Assembly (NCBI GenBank): GCA_041441915.1
Contig: JASDRS010000022.1
Location: 62,001 to 126,000 of the forward strand
Reading direction: 5' to 3'
Length of the DNA stretch: 64,000 bases
Source of the DNA: UBA10365 sp041441915
GTDB taxonomy: Bacteria > Pseudomonadota > Alphaproteobacteria > Rhodobacterales > Rhodobacteraceae
Positions 17,343 to 26,385 of the stretch are shown here, in pieces. The position numbers and the translations under genes are program-made. Numbering within the stretch: the first letter of the stretch is position 1; every line of letters starts with the position of its first letter. The notes below the pieces were generated by a model. That model did not search any database. It was not told the origin of the DNA and saw only the letters and a list, made by a program, of their open reading frames with translations.

Positions 17343-18431
17343 TCAATACTCCCTTTGACCTTTGCGATGGTCGATGTATTCACCAAGTCCCAGGCAGATT
17401 AGAAGGCAGGCGACCAGAATAAGTGTAAAATCTTGCGGCACCCCCAGTCGGCGCGCTGCACTTTCACTGCCGATAAGCAGCGCGGAATAAAAAAACACGA
17501 GCACGATCGCTCCGATGCCGTGGAACCGTGCCAAGAAGACTAGCGGAATAACCATCAACCCATATCCGGGGTTCCAATTGGCCTGCACATTTCCAGCAAC
17601 CCCAAGGATCTCCGAGGCGCCGGCAAGCCCAGCAAATCCCGCAGAGATGCCAAAGACTGCCATCGTCAACAGCGGCACGGAAAGGCCGGCATGCGTCGCG
17701 GCAATCGGGTTGGCACCCACAATACGCAAACGGAGTCCGAAAGCCGTACGGGTCATCATCAGGTGAACAGCAATCACAGCAATTAACCCCAAGATCAGGC
17801 CGCTGGAAATTGAGGTGTCGAACAACCGCGGCAAACGGTCCTCTACGGGCAAGGTCCGCGTCTGAGGCACGGTAGTCGTCGGGTCTAAAAAGACCAGCTT
17901 GACCAGCGTGGAGGCCAAAAGAACCCCCAGAAATGACATCATGAGCGTTGTAATAATCTCGTTTACTCCCTGATATGCTTTGAGTATGGCTGGCAAGATA
18001 GACCAAAGAGCTCCGGCCAAAGCGGCTAGCATAAACCCAATCAAAAGCACCAACCAACCAGGCAGCACATCCAAAAGTAGTGGAGCGGCAGCGGCGGAGA
18101 CCACCGCACCCAGAAGAAACTGACCATCAGTACCAAGGTTCCAGATTCCAGCCCGAAAAGAGACAATCAGGCTAGCGCACAAAAACAGTAACGGAGCCAT
18201 CCGGGTAGCAGTTTGCTCCAAGCCAAGGCTTGAAAAAAGTCCGCGTTGAAGAACATATCCATAATAGGTCAACGGGTTGACCCCAACCAGCAGCAATATC
18301 ATCGCCGACAGCAAAAAACCTGCAATGATGGGTCCAATTGTGAAAGTCATGGTCCGCCGCAGATGGCTACGAGGCGTTGAAATAGCCTCTAAACCAGCCT
18401 GAGATGGGACGATGTCATTTTCCGTACTCAT
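17343..18431 (-). CDS. ABC transporter permease, BMP/nucleoside type (first permease)
   Basis: A 362-residue BPD_transp_2 permease of the YufP/NupP type. It has about ten hydrophobic segments, with a single transmembrane helix after a short N-terminal tail, and then RAGIWNLGTDGQFLLGA and AYQGVNEIITTLMMSF, typical of the larger of the two permeases. Its ATG overlaps the stop of the ATPase gene (ATGA), showing tight coupling. Confidence 0.9.
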   Translation of the reverse strand: MSTENDIVPSQAGLEAISTPRSHLRRTMTFTIGPIIAGFLLSAMILLLVGVNPLTYYGYVLQRGLFSSLGLEQTATRMAPLLFLCASLIVSFRAGIWNLGTDGQFLLGAVVSAAAAPLLLDVLPGWLVLLIGFMLAALAGALWSILPAILKAYQGVNEIITTLMMSFLGVLLASTLVKLVFLDPTTTVPQTRTLPVEDRLPRLFDTSISSGLILGLIAVIAVHLMMTRTAFGLRLRIVGANPIAATHAGLSVPLLTMAVFGISAGFAGLAGASEILGVAGNVQANWNPGYGLMVIPLVFLARFHGIGAIVLVFFYSALLIGSESAARRLGVPQDFTLILVACLLICLGLGEYIDHRKGQREY

Positions 18432-20023
18432 GCTGAGACCAATTCCCTTTCGCCCGCCATCAGTCGGCCAATACGTAAGCGCAACCCTTCACCGGTTCCA
18501 TCGTTACTTACGATGCCCCTGATGACGCCCCCCTCCATCACAGCGATCCGATCAGCCAGCGCCATCAGTTCGTCTAGATCAGTTGAAATCAGAATCACGG
18601 CCATGCCAAGCTCCGCTATATTGCTTATCCGCTTTCGCGATGCCTCAGTGTTCTGCAGATCAAGCCCATAAGTAGGTTTATTAAATACGACGACCCGCGC
18701 CTTGCCCGAGAGTTCGCGCGCTAGCAATACTTTTTGTATATTTCCCCCCGACAAGCGGCCAATGGGTGTATTCTCGCTAGGTGTCCGGACAAAAAAATCC
18801 TGTATCAACTGCCGCGCGTGCTGGGCAATGCGTGCTGGGCGTTCAAGCCCGAGCATCCAAAATGGTGGAAGCCCAACATCTTTTAGCACCGTATTTTCTG
18901 AAATGGGGAACGCTCCGATAGATCCTTCTTCGAGACGATCATCCGTAAGATATCGCAAGCCAAGTCGACGGCGGTTTGCAACGCTTATATCTGTAATGGC
19001 CTCTCCACCCAGAAGTACCTGACCGCCAATCACTGGGCGCTGTCCGGCTAGCGCTTCGGCAAACTGCTTCTGGCCATTACCGTCAATACCAGCAATTCCC
19101 AAAATCTCTCCTGCTCGCAAATCGAGTGAGATTTCCTTAACTGCCATGACGTCAGCATCACCTGCCGTGGTAAGACCCTCTACCGACAGTATTACCTGAT
19201 CAGTCTCGCTGGATGGCCGCAGCTCTGGAGCCAAAAACCCAGCCTCTTTGCCAAACATTAGGCGCACAATTTTCTCGATAGCTGGACCTTCGGCCATAGA
19301 TTTTAATTGCTCGGGAACCATTTGGCCGGCAAGGCGACCCCGCCTGAGCACAGATATCCGATTTCCAAAACGGTAGGCCTCACCCAACTTGTGGGTGATA
19401 AAGATGACTGCCAGTCCGCTTTGTACCAATTTCTGCATACGCGCACCAAGCTCCGCGGCGTCCTGCGGCGTCAACATTGAAGTAGCCTCATCGAGGATCA
19501 AAACCCGGCTCTCACGTAGAAGTGCTCGGGCAATCTCTATCTGCTGCTGCTGACCCAATGACAGGTCTCCTGTTTGAGAATCCAGAGGCAACGACAGCGC
19601 AAAATCGCCCTGCAGGGCCGTTATGCGGCGCTCAATTTCATCACGTGGGGGGCGCAAATACCATGGCTCACCAACAGTCAGATTCTCAAAAACTGTAAGG
19701 GTCGGCACTAGCATTGAATGCTGAAAAACCGTACTAATGCCGGCCTCGAGGCTAGCCAAGGGGCTGATTAAATCTACTTGTTGTCCATTAAGCTTTACAC
19801 ATCCATCGTCCGGTTTTTGCAAGCCTGCAAGAATTTCAACCAGCGTTGATTTGCCGGCACCATTTTCGCCAAGCAGGACGTGAACTTCACCAGGATATAT
19901 CTCCAGTGATACGTTATCCACGGCTATAATTCCGGGAAATCGCTTGGTCACATTATGTAGTTGAATAACACCTACCCCGGCATCCCGGGGTAGGTTAAAC
20001 TTGATATTAGCAGAGCTACTCAT
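18428..20023 (-). CDS. ABC transporter ATP-binding protein with duplicated ATPase domains
   Basis: A 531-residue protein with two ABC domains, the sugar/nucleoside (NupO/MglA) layout. Domain 1 has Walker A GENGAGKST, signature LSLGQQQQ and Walker B LILDEAT. Domain 2 has a degenerate Walker A (GIDGNGQKQ), signature LSGGNIQK and VVFNKPTYGLD in place of the usual Asp-Glu-Pro. The second site is therefore probably not catalytic, which is common in this subfamily. It powers the importer formed by the two following permeases. Confidence 0.92.
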   Translation of the reverse strand: MSSSANIKFNLPRDAGVGVIQLHNVTKRFPGIIAVDNVSLEIYPGEVHVLLGENGAGKSTLVEILAGLQKPDDGCVKLNGQQVDLISPLASLEAGISTVFQHSMLVPTLTVFENLTVGEPWYLRPPRDEIERRITALQGDFALSLPLDSQTGDLSLGQQQQIEIARALLRESRVLILDEATSMLTPQDAAELGARMQKLVQSGLAVIFITHKLGEAYRFGNRISVLRRGRLAGQMVPEQLKSMAEGPAIEKIVRLMFGKEAGFLAPELRPSSETDQVILSVEGLTTAGDADVMAVKEISLDLRAGEILGIAGIDGNGQKQFAEALAGQRPVIGGQVLLGGEAITDISVANRRRLGLRYLTDDRLEEGSIGAFPISENTVLKDVGLPPFWMLGLERPARIAQHARQLIQDFFVRTPSENTPIGRLSGGNIQKVLLARELSGKARVVVFNKPTYGLDLQNTEASRKRISNIAELGMAVILISTDLDELMALADRIAVMEGGVIRGIVSNDGTGEGLRLRIGRLMAGERELVSA

Positions 20024-20032
20024 TGCCCTATA

Positions 20033-21049
20033 TCACTCCGCTACAGTGACCAACGCGCGCACATCAGTGGCGTCGAACATCGGCTCAACAATGATTTTTC
20101 CCGCAATAATATCATCGCGCAGCGTCATCACATGGCTCCATGCAGCATCATCAATCTGTGGAGTTTTTAGCAACCTGACACTGTCATCAGCAAGCCCAAT
20201 GGCGTAGCCATGTGTGCCAAATTTATCAGCCTTCAAGTCCTCGATCATGGCTATATATACTGGTGTCATGTCCCAGACGACCGAAGTCAGCAGGTGACCC
20301 TGATCAAGTGAGGATTTATCTCCAATCACATCAATAAACAAAACGTCCGAACCGTCCGTCGCTTTATTTGTTTCAACAGCCTGGATCATGCCAAAACTTG
20401 ATCCATTGCCTTGACCAAAAATGATGTCCGCACCCGCAGCGATAACCGAACTAGTGACACGGTTTCCGCCCGCAGCATCAGAATAAGCCGCTGGACCAAT
20501 TACCGAATAGAGCACCTTCACGTTGGAGTTCTCGGCTTTGATGCCTTCAGCAAATCCAGCAGATTGAGAGTTCCAGGATGGCGGCTCGCCAGAAACGACG
20601 ATCCCAACGGTTCCTGTAGTGGTCATCTTGGCGGCCAAGCGGCCCGCCAGATAGGCGCCTTCGTGGCCCGACAGTGTGTAATCTGCAATCAGCCCCGGTT
20701 TGAGCGCATCTGGGCTATCGACGATAGCCACCGGCACACCAGTTTCGGCTGCTATTTCGGGGCCGGCCGTGTTATAACCACTCGCGTGTGCTAGCATCAG
20801 GTCTACCCCATCAGCCGCCAATTCACGCATTGGTGCACGTACATCACCGTACCCAAGTCCCTCTGCCACGATGATTTTAACACCCGTTGCCGCAGCAGCT
20901 GCCCTTGCGGCATCGACCCCCTGCTGGTTCCAGCCAAAGTCACTGCCCTGTTCCGGTGTCAGTACAGCTATGGTATCAACATCTGCAGCAGAAGCAGCGG
21001 ACGCAGCTATTAAGGCACAGAATGCAGTTGAAAGGAAAAGTTTATTCAT
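20033..21049 (-). CDS. BMP/PnrA-family periplasmic substrate-binding lipoprotein-like protein
   Basis: A 338-residue protein with a Sec signal peptide (cleavage after ASAASA, residue about 21). It continues with VDTIAVLTPEQGSDFGWNQQGVDAARAA, the start of the basic membrane protein (BMP/PnrA) fold. There is no lipobox Cys, so it is probably soluble in the periplasm. Known BMP proteins bind purine nucleosides or related heterocycles. Its gene is first in a unit that continues with the transporter and then the three B6 enzymes, so a B6 vitamer or a related pyridine is the best-supported ligand. That is inference. Confidence 0.85.
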   Translation of the reverse strand: MNKLFLSTAFCALIAASAASAADVDTIAVLTPEQGSDFGWNQQGVDAARAAAAATGVKIIVAEGLGYGDVRAPMRELAADGVDLMLAHASGYNTAGPEIAAETGVPVAIVDSPDALKPGLIADYTLSGHEGAYLAGRLAAKMTTTGTVGIVVSGEPPSWNSQSAGFAEGIKAENSNVKVLYSVIGPAAYSDAAGGNRVTSSVIAAGADIIFGQGNGSSFGMIQAVETNKATDGSDVLFIDVIGDKSSLDQGHLLTSVVWDMTPVYIAMIEDLKADKFGTHGYAIGLADDSVRLLKTPQIDDAAWSHVMTLRDDIIAGKIIVEPMFDATDVRALVTVAE

Positions 21050-21100
21050 GCTTTATAATTCCCTATTGATTTATGATCCATCCTTCGGAGGACGGTTCTA

Positions 21101-21559
21101 ATGGTTATAATTCATACTTCTTTCACCCTGTTGGTTGGGCTTTTTTTCACCACGGCCTTGGCCGAAAGCGAACCTTACGTGCCCTACTCGGGCATTATTC
21201 ACGGAACCAGTGGTACTGAACCTGTCAGCATCACCATCACCAATAGATCGAGGTCTCCAATCGCCTGCCAAGCTGCTCTGGCTCATTGGTATTCCAAAGA
21301 CGTTGGGCGATTGATTGCAGGCGAATCGTTGAAATTGAAACTGTGGCATGATCCAGAGACTGGCGTGATCAACCTGATGAACGCAACCGACACTAGAATG
21401 CCTGTGGAGGCGCTTTGGTGCGTTATAGAAACTGATCAAACAGCTTTGCGCGCCAGACTTGACCTGCCAATGCAGAGCGGGACGACAAAGTCCCAATTTC
21501 GCTTTGGGTGTGAGGTTAACGCAACCAGGCGACTGTCTTGCACGACGGAGCGGAATTAA
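21101..21559 (+). CDS. Small secreted protein of unknown function
   Basis: A 152-residue protein with a signal peptide (ending about TTALA, residue 21) and a ggagg-like site (tcggagga) upstream. The mature part contains three Cys and a predicted all-beta pattern (EPVSITITNRS, LKLKLWHDPETG). It runs opposite to every neighbour in the B6 island and is divergent from the BMP gene by 51 bases. I recognise no named domain. It may be a conserved hypothetical of Rhodobacterales. The antisense frame over the same bases lacks a signal sequence and looks like a shadow. Confidence 0.6.
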   Translation: MVIIHTSFTLLVGLFFTTALAESEPYVPYSGIIHGTSGTEPVSITITNRSRSPIACQAALAHWYSKDVGRLIAGESLKLKLWHDPETGVINLMNATDTRMPVEALWCVIETDQTALRARLDLPMQSGTTKSQFRFGCEVNATRRLSCTTERN

Positions 21560-21690
21560 CTCCAGTTTCCTTCGCGGCACACCTTTTCTAGAATTTTTCT
21601 GACCCAACCATGAACTGAGGGATTGCTGTGGTTTTATCCCCCATTTCGGGATCCAGTCGGCATTCGCGACGTTGATAAGCACTACAGCGA

Positions 21691-22605
21691 TCATGCCTTA
21701 CCCTCCAGCACCTGACGCAAGGCTACCAGTTTACGGCCTCGGCTGACTGGTAAATTTTGAAGCTCCTCTTTAGAGTAAGTGAACAGCCCCTGACCTGTTT
21801 TCATCCCTAGTCGGCCCTGGTCGACCTTTTCTGACACCATGGGGGATACATCGACGCGGTCGCAAAGCTCTTCATTCAAGAAACTGGCTACTGAGTTGTA
21901 AGTATCCAGGCCGGCCATATCTAACAAGCGCATCGGGCCGATAGCTGCCAGCTTGAACCCAATGCCCCAACTTACACAGGTATCGAGGTCCTCCGCTTCG
22001 ATCACGCCTTGCTCTACCAAATCAACACATTCACGGAGTAATGAATAAAGCACCCGATTTTCGACAAACCCTGGAAGATCACGCTTCAGAACAATTGGAA
22101 GAAGATCAAGTGACCGGATCAGATCGCGGATAAAAGCCACCGTACTAGGCTCAGTCTGTTCACCACCTATGACTTCAATCATCGGAACAATATGGGGCGG
22201 GTTTGACCAGTGCATGCCAACAAACCTTTCAGGGTTTCTCACATACCCCTGAAGCACTGTGATGGGGATGCCTGAGGTATCGGTAGCTAAAATTGTGTCA
22301 GGCCCCACAAGAGGCTCGAGTTCGGCATAAAGTGCCGCCTTGATGCTCTCTTGCTCCGGAACATTCTCTATGATCAGTGCAGCACCCACCACCGCCTCAG
22401 CTAGACTGTCGACAAATCGGACCGTTGTTCCCTTATCCTCAATACCCATAGTGCTCAGGGCATCTCCGATCATTGGCTGGAGTGCCTGCGCTCTCTTTAT
22501 CGCTTCTGGTGCAACATCAAATGCCGTAACTTCGTGGCCCCCACGAGCGATCCGAGCCGCCATTCCTGGGCCCATTGAACCCATTCCGATGACCGCTATC
22601 TTCAT
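21691..22605 (-). CDS. 5-Formyl-3-hydroxy-2-methylpyridine-4-carboxylate 5-dehydrogenase (3-hydroxyacyl-CoA dehydrogenase family)
   Basis: A 304-residue NAD-dependent enzyme of the 3-hydroxyacyl-CoA dehydrogenase fold. The N-terminal loop GMGSMGPG binds NAD, and NIENVPE-, GMHWSNPPHIVPMIEV and RDLPGFVENRVLY follow. These stretches parallel M. loti mlr6793, which oxidises 5-formyl-3-hydroxy-2-methylpyridine-4-carboxylate to the 4,5-dicarboxylate. The ATG at 22605 is preferred; a TTG four codons earlier is possible. It starts about 30 bases after the GST stop, so the two genes are likely co-transcribed. A general hydroxyacyl-CoA dehydrogenase is the alternative. Confidence 0.82.
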   Translation of the reverse strand: MKIAVIGMGSMGPGMAARIARGGHEVTAFDVAPEAIKRAQALQPMIGDALSTMGIEDKGTTVRFVDSLAEAVVGAALIIENVPEQESIKAALYAELEPLVGPDTILATDTSGIPITVLQGYVRNPERFVGMHWSNPPHIVPMIEVIGGEQTEPSTVAFIRDLIRSLDLLPIVLKRDLPGFVENRVLYSLLRECVDLVEQGVIEAEDLDTCVSWGIGFKLAAIGPMRLLDMAGLDTYNSVASFLNEELCDRVDVSPMVSEKVDQGRLGMKTGQGLFTYSKEELQNLPVSRGRKLVALRQVLEGKA

Positions 22606-22635
22606 TGCACTGTCCAATCCATTTTACTATATTTA

Positions 22636-23238
22636 CTATCCAGAGGTCGCCAACACAAAACCTGAGCGCGATTTAATCCGACCAAACCAGGCTTCAAGAT
22701 TAGGTAATTCAGGGCGCTCAAACGGGAAATTCAGACAACGTCCTAAAATAGGGGCTAATGCAATGTCAGCCAGTGTCATCTTACCCAAAGCAAAAAACTT
22801 CTTGCCATGTATATAACGGTCTAGGATTTCCAGTTGTGCATGTAGATCTTTGATCTGCAGAGGAAATTCCGGTGGGAGTTCAGCTATATCAAGTTTAGAA
22901 CCTTTGAATGCCGCGAGGTAGCCTGGGTTGACTGATGCCAAGAGAAAATCTAACCAGCGCTCAATTTCTGTATTTTGGGCTGGGCCACCACCAAAAAACT
23001 GAGGCGCGCGTGTAGTTGCCAGATAACGTAGAATGGTGTTGGATTCCCAAATGATCACATCACCGTCTATAACGGTTGGGACCTTGCCTGTGGGGTTCAT
23101 TGACAGATATTCTTCAGTTTTTGTGTTCGTAAACAACTGTCCATAATCCTCACGTTCATAGCCAATAGCGGCCTCTTCGAGAAGAAATAAAATCTTTTGA
23201 ACATTGCCGGATGTTTTTCGGCCTAGAACCTTAATCAT
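22636..23238 (-). CDS. Glutathione S-transferase family protein
   Basis: A 200-residue protein with a thioredoxin-like N-terminal domain (MIKVLGRKTSGNVQKILFLLEEA, then NPTGKVPTVIDGD and WESNTILRYLA) and an all-alpha C-terminal domain (MTLADIALAPILGR). The Ser in the T-S-G-N segment is the probable glutathione-activating residue. It has aaaggaa before its ATG. In gentisate-type pathways GST-fold proteins isomerise the cis ring-cleavage product. Lying between a ring-cleaving dioxygenase and a pyridine-carboxylate dehydrogenase, it may do the same here. That role is inference. Confidence 0.85.
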   Translation of the reverse strand: MIKVLGRKTSGNVQKILFLLEEAAIGYEREDYGQLFTNTKTEEYLSMNPTGKVPTVIDGDVIIWESNTILRYLATTRAPQFFGGGPAQNTEIERWLDFLLASVNPGYLAAFKGSKLDIAELPPEFPLQIKDLHAQLEILDRYIHGKKFFALGKMTLADIALAPILGRCLNFPFERPELPNLEAWFGRIKSRSGFVLATSG

Positions 23239-23364
23239 TTAGGTTTCCTTTGCGTAATAGGTTGAATTTTAAAGTTCAAAAGGCGAGGTGGGGTCAGGAT
23301 CAACTTCTTTGAAAGCAGTATGTAGGCAGTAAGCCATTTCTACCTTAATTTAATTGGAGTTAAC

Positions 23365-23757
23365 TCAGTCCTTTAGAGGTTTGTATATAATAGCCTCCAT
23401 CTCAATTTGGGTTGTGATTACTGCACTTGCCTGAACTGTAGTGCGGGCAAGAATGGCTCCTTCAAAGAGTTTCCGGAACACAGCGTTGTATCTCCCGAAG
23501 TCGCGAGTATCCTCAAGGTAGGTGGTTACCCGGCAAACATCCTGCAGCGTAGCACCCTCTTCAGCAATCAGCCTTTCAATTGCTCTGATAGTCCCTTCAG
23601 TCTCAGTTTCGATAGACCCCACCAGCATGTTTCCGTCGGCATCTTTGGATACTTGTCCAGACACGTAAATATAGTCACCGGCACGTACAGCAGGGTGAAA
23701 CGGTAGGTTTGGATTTTTGGTACCAATGCCATAGTGTTTGTCAGATTTCTTGCGCAT
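23365..23757 (-). CDS. RidA/YjgF/UK114-family protein
   Basis: A 130-residue chorismate-mutase-like trimer-forming protein. It shows PFHPAVRAGDYIYVSGQVSKDADG and a late VQASAVITTQIEMEAIIYKP. Canonical RidA has an Arg in RTT.Q and a C-terminal Glu; here ARTTVQAS keeps the Arg (about residue 109) and EMEAI keeps the Glu, so imine/enamine hydrolysis is plausible. ggagg lies ahead of the ATG. Its place in the dioxygenase operon suggests it acts on a nitrogen-containing ring-cleavage product rather than on 2-aminoacrylate. Confidence 0.88.
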   Translation of the reverse strand: MRKKSDKHYGIGTKNPNLPFHPAVRAGDYIYVSGQVSKDADGNMLVGSIETETEGTIRAIERLIAEEGATLQDVCRVTTYLEDTRDFGRYNAVFRKLFEGAILARTTVQASAVITTQIEMEAIIYKPLKD

Positions 23758-23787
23758 AGCTCTGCCTCCATTTAGTCTGACCTGATA

Positions 23788-24933
23788 TCAAAAAACGCTG
23801 GTCTCGATCAGGTCAACCCCATTAACGCGGTCAATTAAGTAGATAATCCCCCTTTCGTCGATTGTAACGTCGTTCGAAGAAGGGCGCTCACGCCCGACAA
23901 TATTGTCTGGAATAAAATGGCCTACTTCCCTAGGCGCAAAAGGATCAGCAATATCAACCAGCCTCAGGCCCTGAGCAAACCAAGCGAAAGGTATAATTGT
24001 CCCTGACACCCGCTCTGACGGCTGGTGACAACCAGTCATTGGGGGTTGTGGACTACCGTCCAGATCAAGTCCAGGCACCTGCCAAGTGGAAATAGGCGTC
24101 GGCCTAGTTTCGTCTGTGATATCATAAATCCAGGTGAAGGCCGGCGCCGACGGGTATAGCTTTGCTACGTCTTCATCGGCCACGATCATTATATCTCGCC
24201 CCTTGATCGGTTTAATCATAGGCAGACATGTGTGGGTCGGATGCGGGAAAGAAGAACTGGTGGTCACGCGAGAAATTAACTTTGGATTGGACAAATCGGA
24301 AATGTCGAGAATGAATAGTCCCTCATGCCAATAGCTGACATATAGCCGGTTGCCCTGACGTATTGGATGGTGGCAGCGTGGTGAGACCCCAGATAGCCAA
24401 TCACCCTGTTCACCGCCGTTTATGTGCTGTCCAGGAACCCACCACCTTCCCACCTCTATCGGTTTGACTGGATCGATGAGATCTAAGATCATGACTATGT
24501 TGCCTAGATACCCTTCTACAGTTGGCGAGATATAGGCATATCTCCCGTCAAAGTCATACCGATGGACACCGCGCCCAGAAGTGTGCCATTTCGAAATCAT
24601 TTTGGGCTCTGAAGGCTTGCTTACATCGTAGATTGCCAGCCCACCGCCAAAGTCCCAGTCGCCTTCCTGACCTAACTTTTCATGATTTACTATCATTAGG
24701 TCCCCCGACGTCCGCACCTTGTGCGAGTGCCAGCCACAAGGGACATTTATTCGGTTAATTATCTTCGGTTTCCGCGGATCAGCCACATCAACAATAGTCG
24801 TACCACTGGGATTCCGCATGTGGCCAATATAAAGTGTGGTGCCCTCAACCCAGACCTGACCACCGCCGGGACAATCTATGTGCGCAAGATGAGTAGTATT
24901 AAGCGTACGTCCCACGTCAGAGACCCCCGACAT
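23788..24933 (-). CDS. LVIVD-repeat beta-propeller protein, possible metal centre
   Basis: A 381-residue protein made of repeated units of the type 'hhIhDISDLSNPKLIS' (for example VDVADPRKPKIIN, YDVSKPSEPKMIS, LDISDLSNPKLIS, VDIADPFAPREVG), typical of LVIVD propellers. It has no signal peptide, unlike most such proteins, so it is probably cytosolic. His residues recur near blade starts (69, 71, 124, 188/189, 231/234, 303), a pattern like propeller metalloenzymes with a four-His centre. No reaction can be assigned. It sits between the dioxygenase and RidA genes with short gaps, so it belongs to the pathway. Confidence 0.75.
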   Translation of the reverse strand: MSGVSDVGRTLNTTHLAHIDCPGGGQVWVEGTTLYIGHMRNPSGTTIVDVADPRKPKIINRINVPCGWHSHKVRTSGDLMIVNHEKLGQEGDWDFGGGLAIYDVSKPSEPKMISKWHTSGRGVHRYDFDGRYAYISPTVEGYLGNIVMILDLIDPVKPIEVGRWWVPGQHINGGEQGDWLSGVSPRCHHPIRQGNRLYVSYWHEGLFILDISDLSNPKLISRVTTSSSFPHPTHTCLPMIKPIKGRDIMIVADEDVAKLYPSAPAFTWIYDITDETRPTPISTWQVPGLDLDGSPQPPMTGCHQPSERVSGTIIPFAWFAQGLRLVDIADPFAPREVGHFIPDNIVGRERPSSNDVTIDERGIIYLIDRVNGVDLIETSVF

Positions 24934-24960
24934 ATTTACAGTTCAAACAAACCATGGCGC

Positions 24961-26109
24961 TCACGTGTACATTACTACATCGCCAGCCAGTGTCCGACCC
25001 CACCGCTTGTATAGCGCGAGCTTCTTCAAGGTTGGCTCATCGCTTGCTACAAAAAGATAAACTGGGTCTGTACCCGATGCATTATGATGTTCACACCAGG
25101 ATCCGCCTGGAACGGCCATCGTATCAAACTCGTTCCAATCATGCCTGACCCCATCAATTATAGAATATCCACTCCCTTGGAATGGCGCGACGAGCAGGCT
25201 AGCTGTCTGACGCAGTGGTAATGTCTTTTCCCCTGGGCGGAGCATTTGTGCAAAAAAAGTGATGGTATTAAACACAGGCCCGCCGCGTGTCGGATCAGTG
25301 TACTCGATCATCAATGCCTCTTGCGGGTCTCCATCAATGTCCTTGAAACGGTCAAACAATTCCATCATCGCGTCCCAGCGATAAACATACATTGGTGAGC
25401 TTAGACCCCCGCCGCGCATGTGGTCGACCCAGCGTGGCAGCAGACCACCCTGGCCATAAGTGACCGCAGAGTAATCCGATGGATATCTGTCTGACTGAAC
25501 CTTTTTTTTCACCTCGACGCCGGCTTCAATCTCGGTGTAATTGTGGTCAAAATGAATGGCGTTAAGTGTTTCTACCAAAGGCAAGTCCAGAACCGAAAGG
25601 TTAACCGCCTCTTCATTTCCCATTGTGCCATGGTTATGCCAAGCATTATTGGGGGTTAGCACCATATCTCCTGGACCAAAAACAACGTTTTCACCCTCAA
25701 CTCCAGTAAAATTACCCGCACCTTTAAGCCCAAAACGGATGGCACTTGGGCTGTGCTTGTGCGGCGGCATAATCTCGCCCGGATCGTTAAGTCGATAAGC
25801 GGTGTACATTGTGGAAACGGTCGCACGCTTCGGGTTCAGACCGGGATTTATCAATACCAGCGAGCGACGCTCGGTATCTTCTGTTGTAATAAGTTCAGCT
25901 GATTTACGCAGCAATGGTTCAATATCTTCCTTGTACCGCCACACATATGAGACGGCGCGACTGGTCGCCATTAACTGACGCACTTCATCATTAGTAACGT
26001 CGTTAGAAGTCGCCCAAAATGGAAACATATTCTTTTCAGAAATGCTGTCATACATGTCCTGCAACACAGCTTGCCTATTAGAAACACTAGAAGTCACGGG
26101 ATTTGTCAT
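24961..26109 (-). CDS. Gentisate/salicylate 1,2-dioxygenase-like bicupin, ring-cleaving
   Basis: A 382-residue bicupin. The first cupin has the iron ligands His117 and His119 (MPPHKHSPSAIRFGLKG) and His158 (NNAWHNHG), in the spacing of gentisate 1,2-dioxygenases. The second cupin (LRQTASLLVAPFQGSG) lacks the His ligands, as in the family. Members cleave the bond between a ring carbon bearing OH and its neighbour bearing COOH. Here the B6 intermediates 4-pyridoxate and 3-hydroxy-2-methylpyridine-4,5-dicarboxylate have exactly that arrangement (3-OH next to 4-COOH). A true gentisate or hydroxynaphthoate substrate is the alternative. Confidence 0.88.
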   Translation of the reverse strand: MTNPVTSSVSNRQAVLQDMYDSISEKNMFPFWATSNDVTNDEVRQLMATSRAVSYVWRYKEDIEPLLRKSAELITTEDTERRSLVLINPGLNPKRATVSTMYTAYRLNDPGEIMPPHKHSPSAIRFGLKGAGNFTGVEGENVVFGPGDMVLTPNNAWHNHGTMGNEEAVNLSVLDLPLVETLNAIHFDHNYTEIEAGVEVKKKVQSDRYPSDYSAVTYGQGGLLPRWVDHMRGGGLSSPMYVYRWDAMMELFDRFKDIDGDPQEALMIEYTDPTRGGPVFNTITFFAQMLRPGEKTLPLRQTASLLVAPFQGSGYSIIDGVRHDWNEFDTMAVPGGSWCEHHNASGTDPVYLFVASDEPTLKKLALYKRWGRTLAGDVVMYT

Positions 26110-26385
26110 GAGCCTTGGCCTTGCGTTAAAGCGTTACGTTGATTGATTCTCAAAAAACTGTACCATAAATGGTTACCAAATCAAGTATTTGGGTAATTTT
26201 TTGGTTTAATAGTAATTCAACGAAGTTTACGCTAGACATCTAAGATTAAGATAAACAACATTATTTATGTTAATAAATGCAAATAATAACTTATTTTTAT
26301 TTAAATAAATATTTAAGGTCCTTAACAAATAAACCATTAAATAAATATTGGTTTATTTTTTCGGCTGACGCCGAAGATGGTATGT
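26110..26385. other. AT-rich gap between the GMC and dioxygenase genes
   Basis: These 276 bases hold no gene. The AT-rich part (26200-26350) probably carries a promoter for the leftward unit that starts with the dioxygenase gene. A short hairpin TTCGGC-TGAC-GCCGAA (26359-26374) lies just after the GMC stop, without a T-run in that direction, so it is only a weak terminator candidate. Confidence 0.45.

Noticed and set aside
21098..21694. A 198-codon minus-strand frame over the small secreted protein
   Set aside because: It has no signal sequence or recognisable domain; the plus-strand frame has a signal peptide and a ribosome binding site.
26359..26374. Hairpin after the GMC gene as a rho-independent terminator
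   Set aside because: No T-run follows the stem in the direction of transcription.
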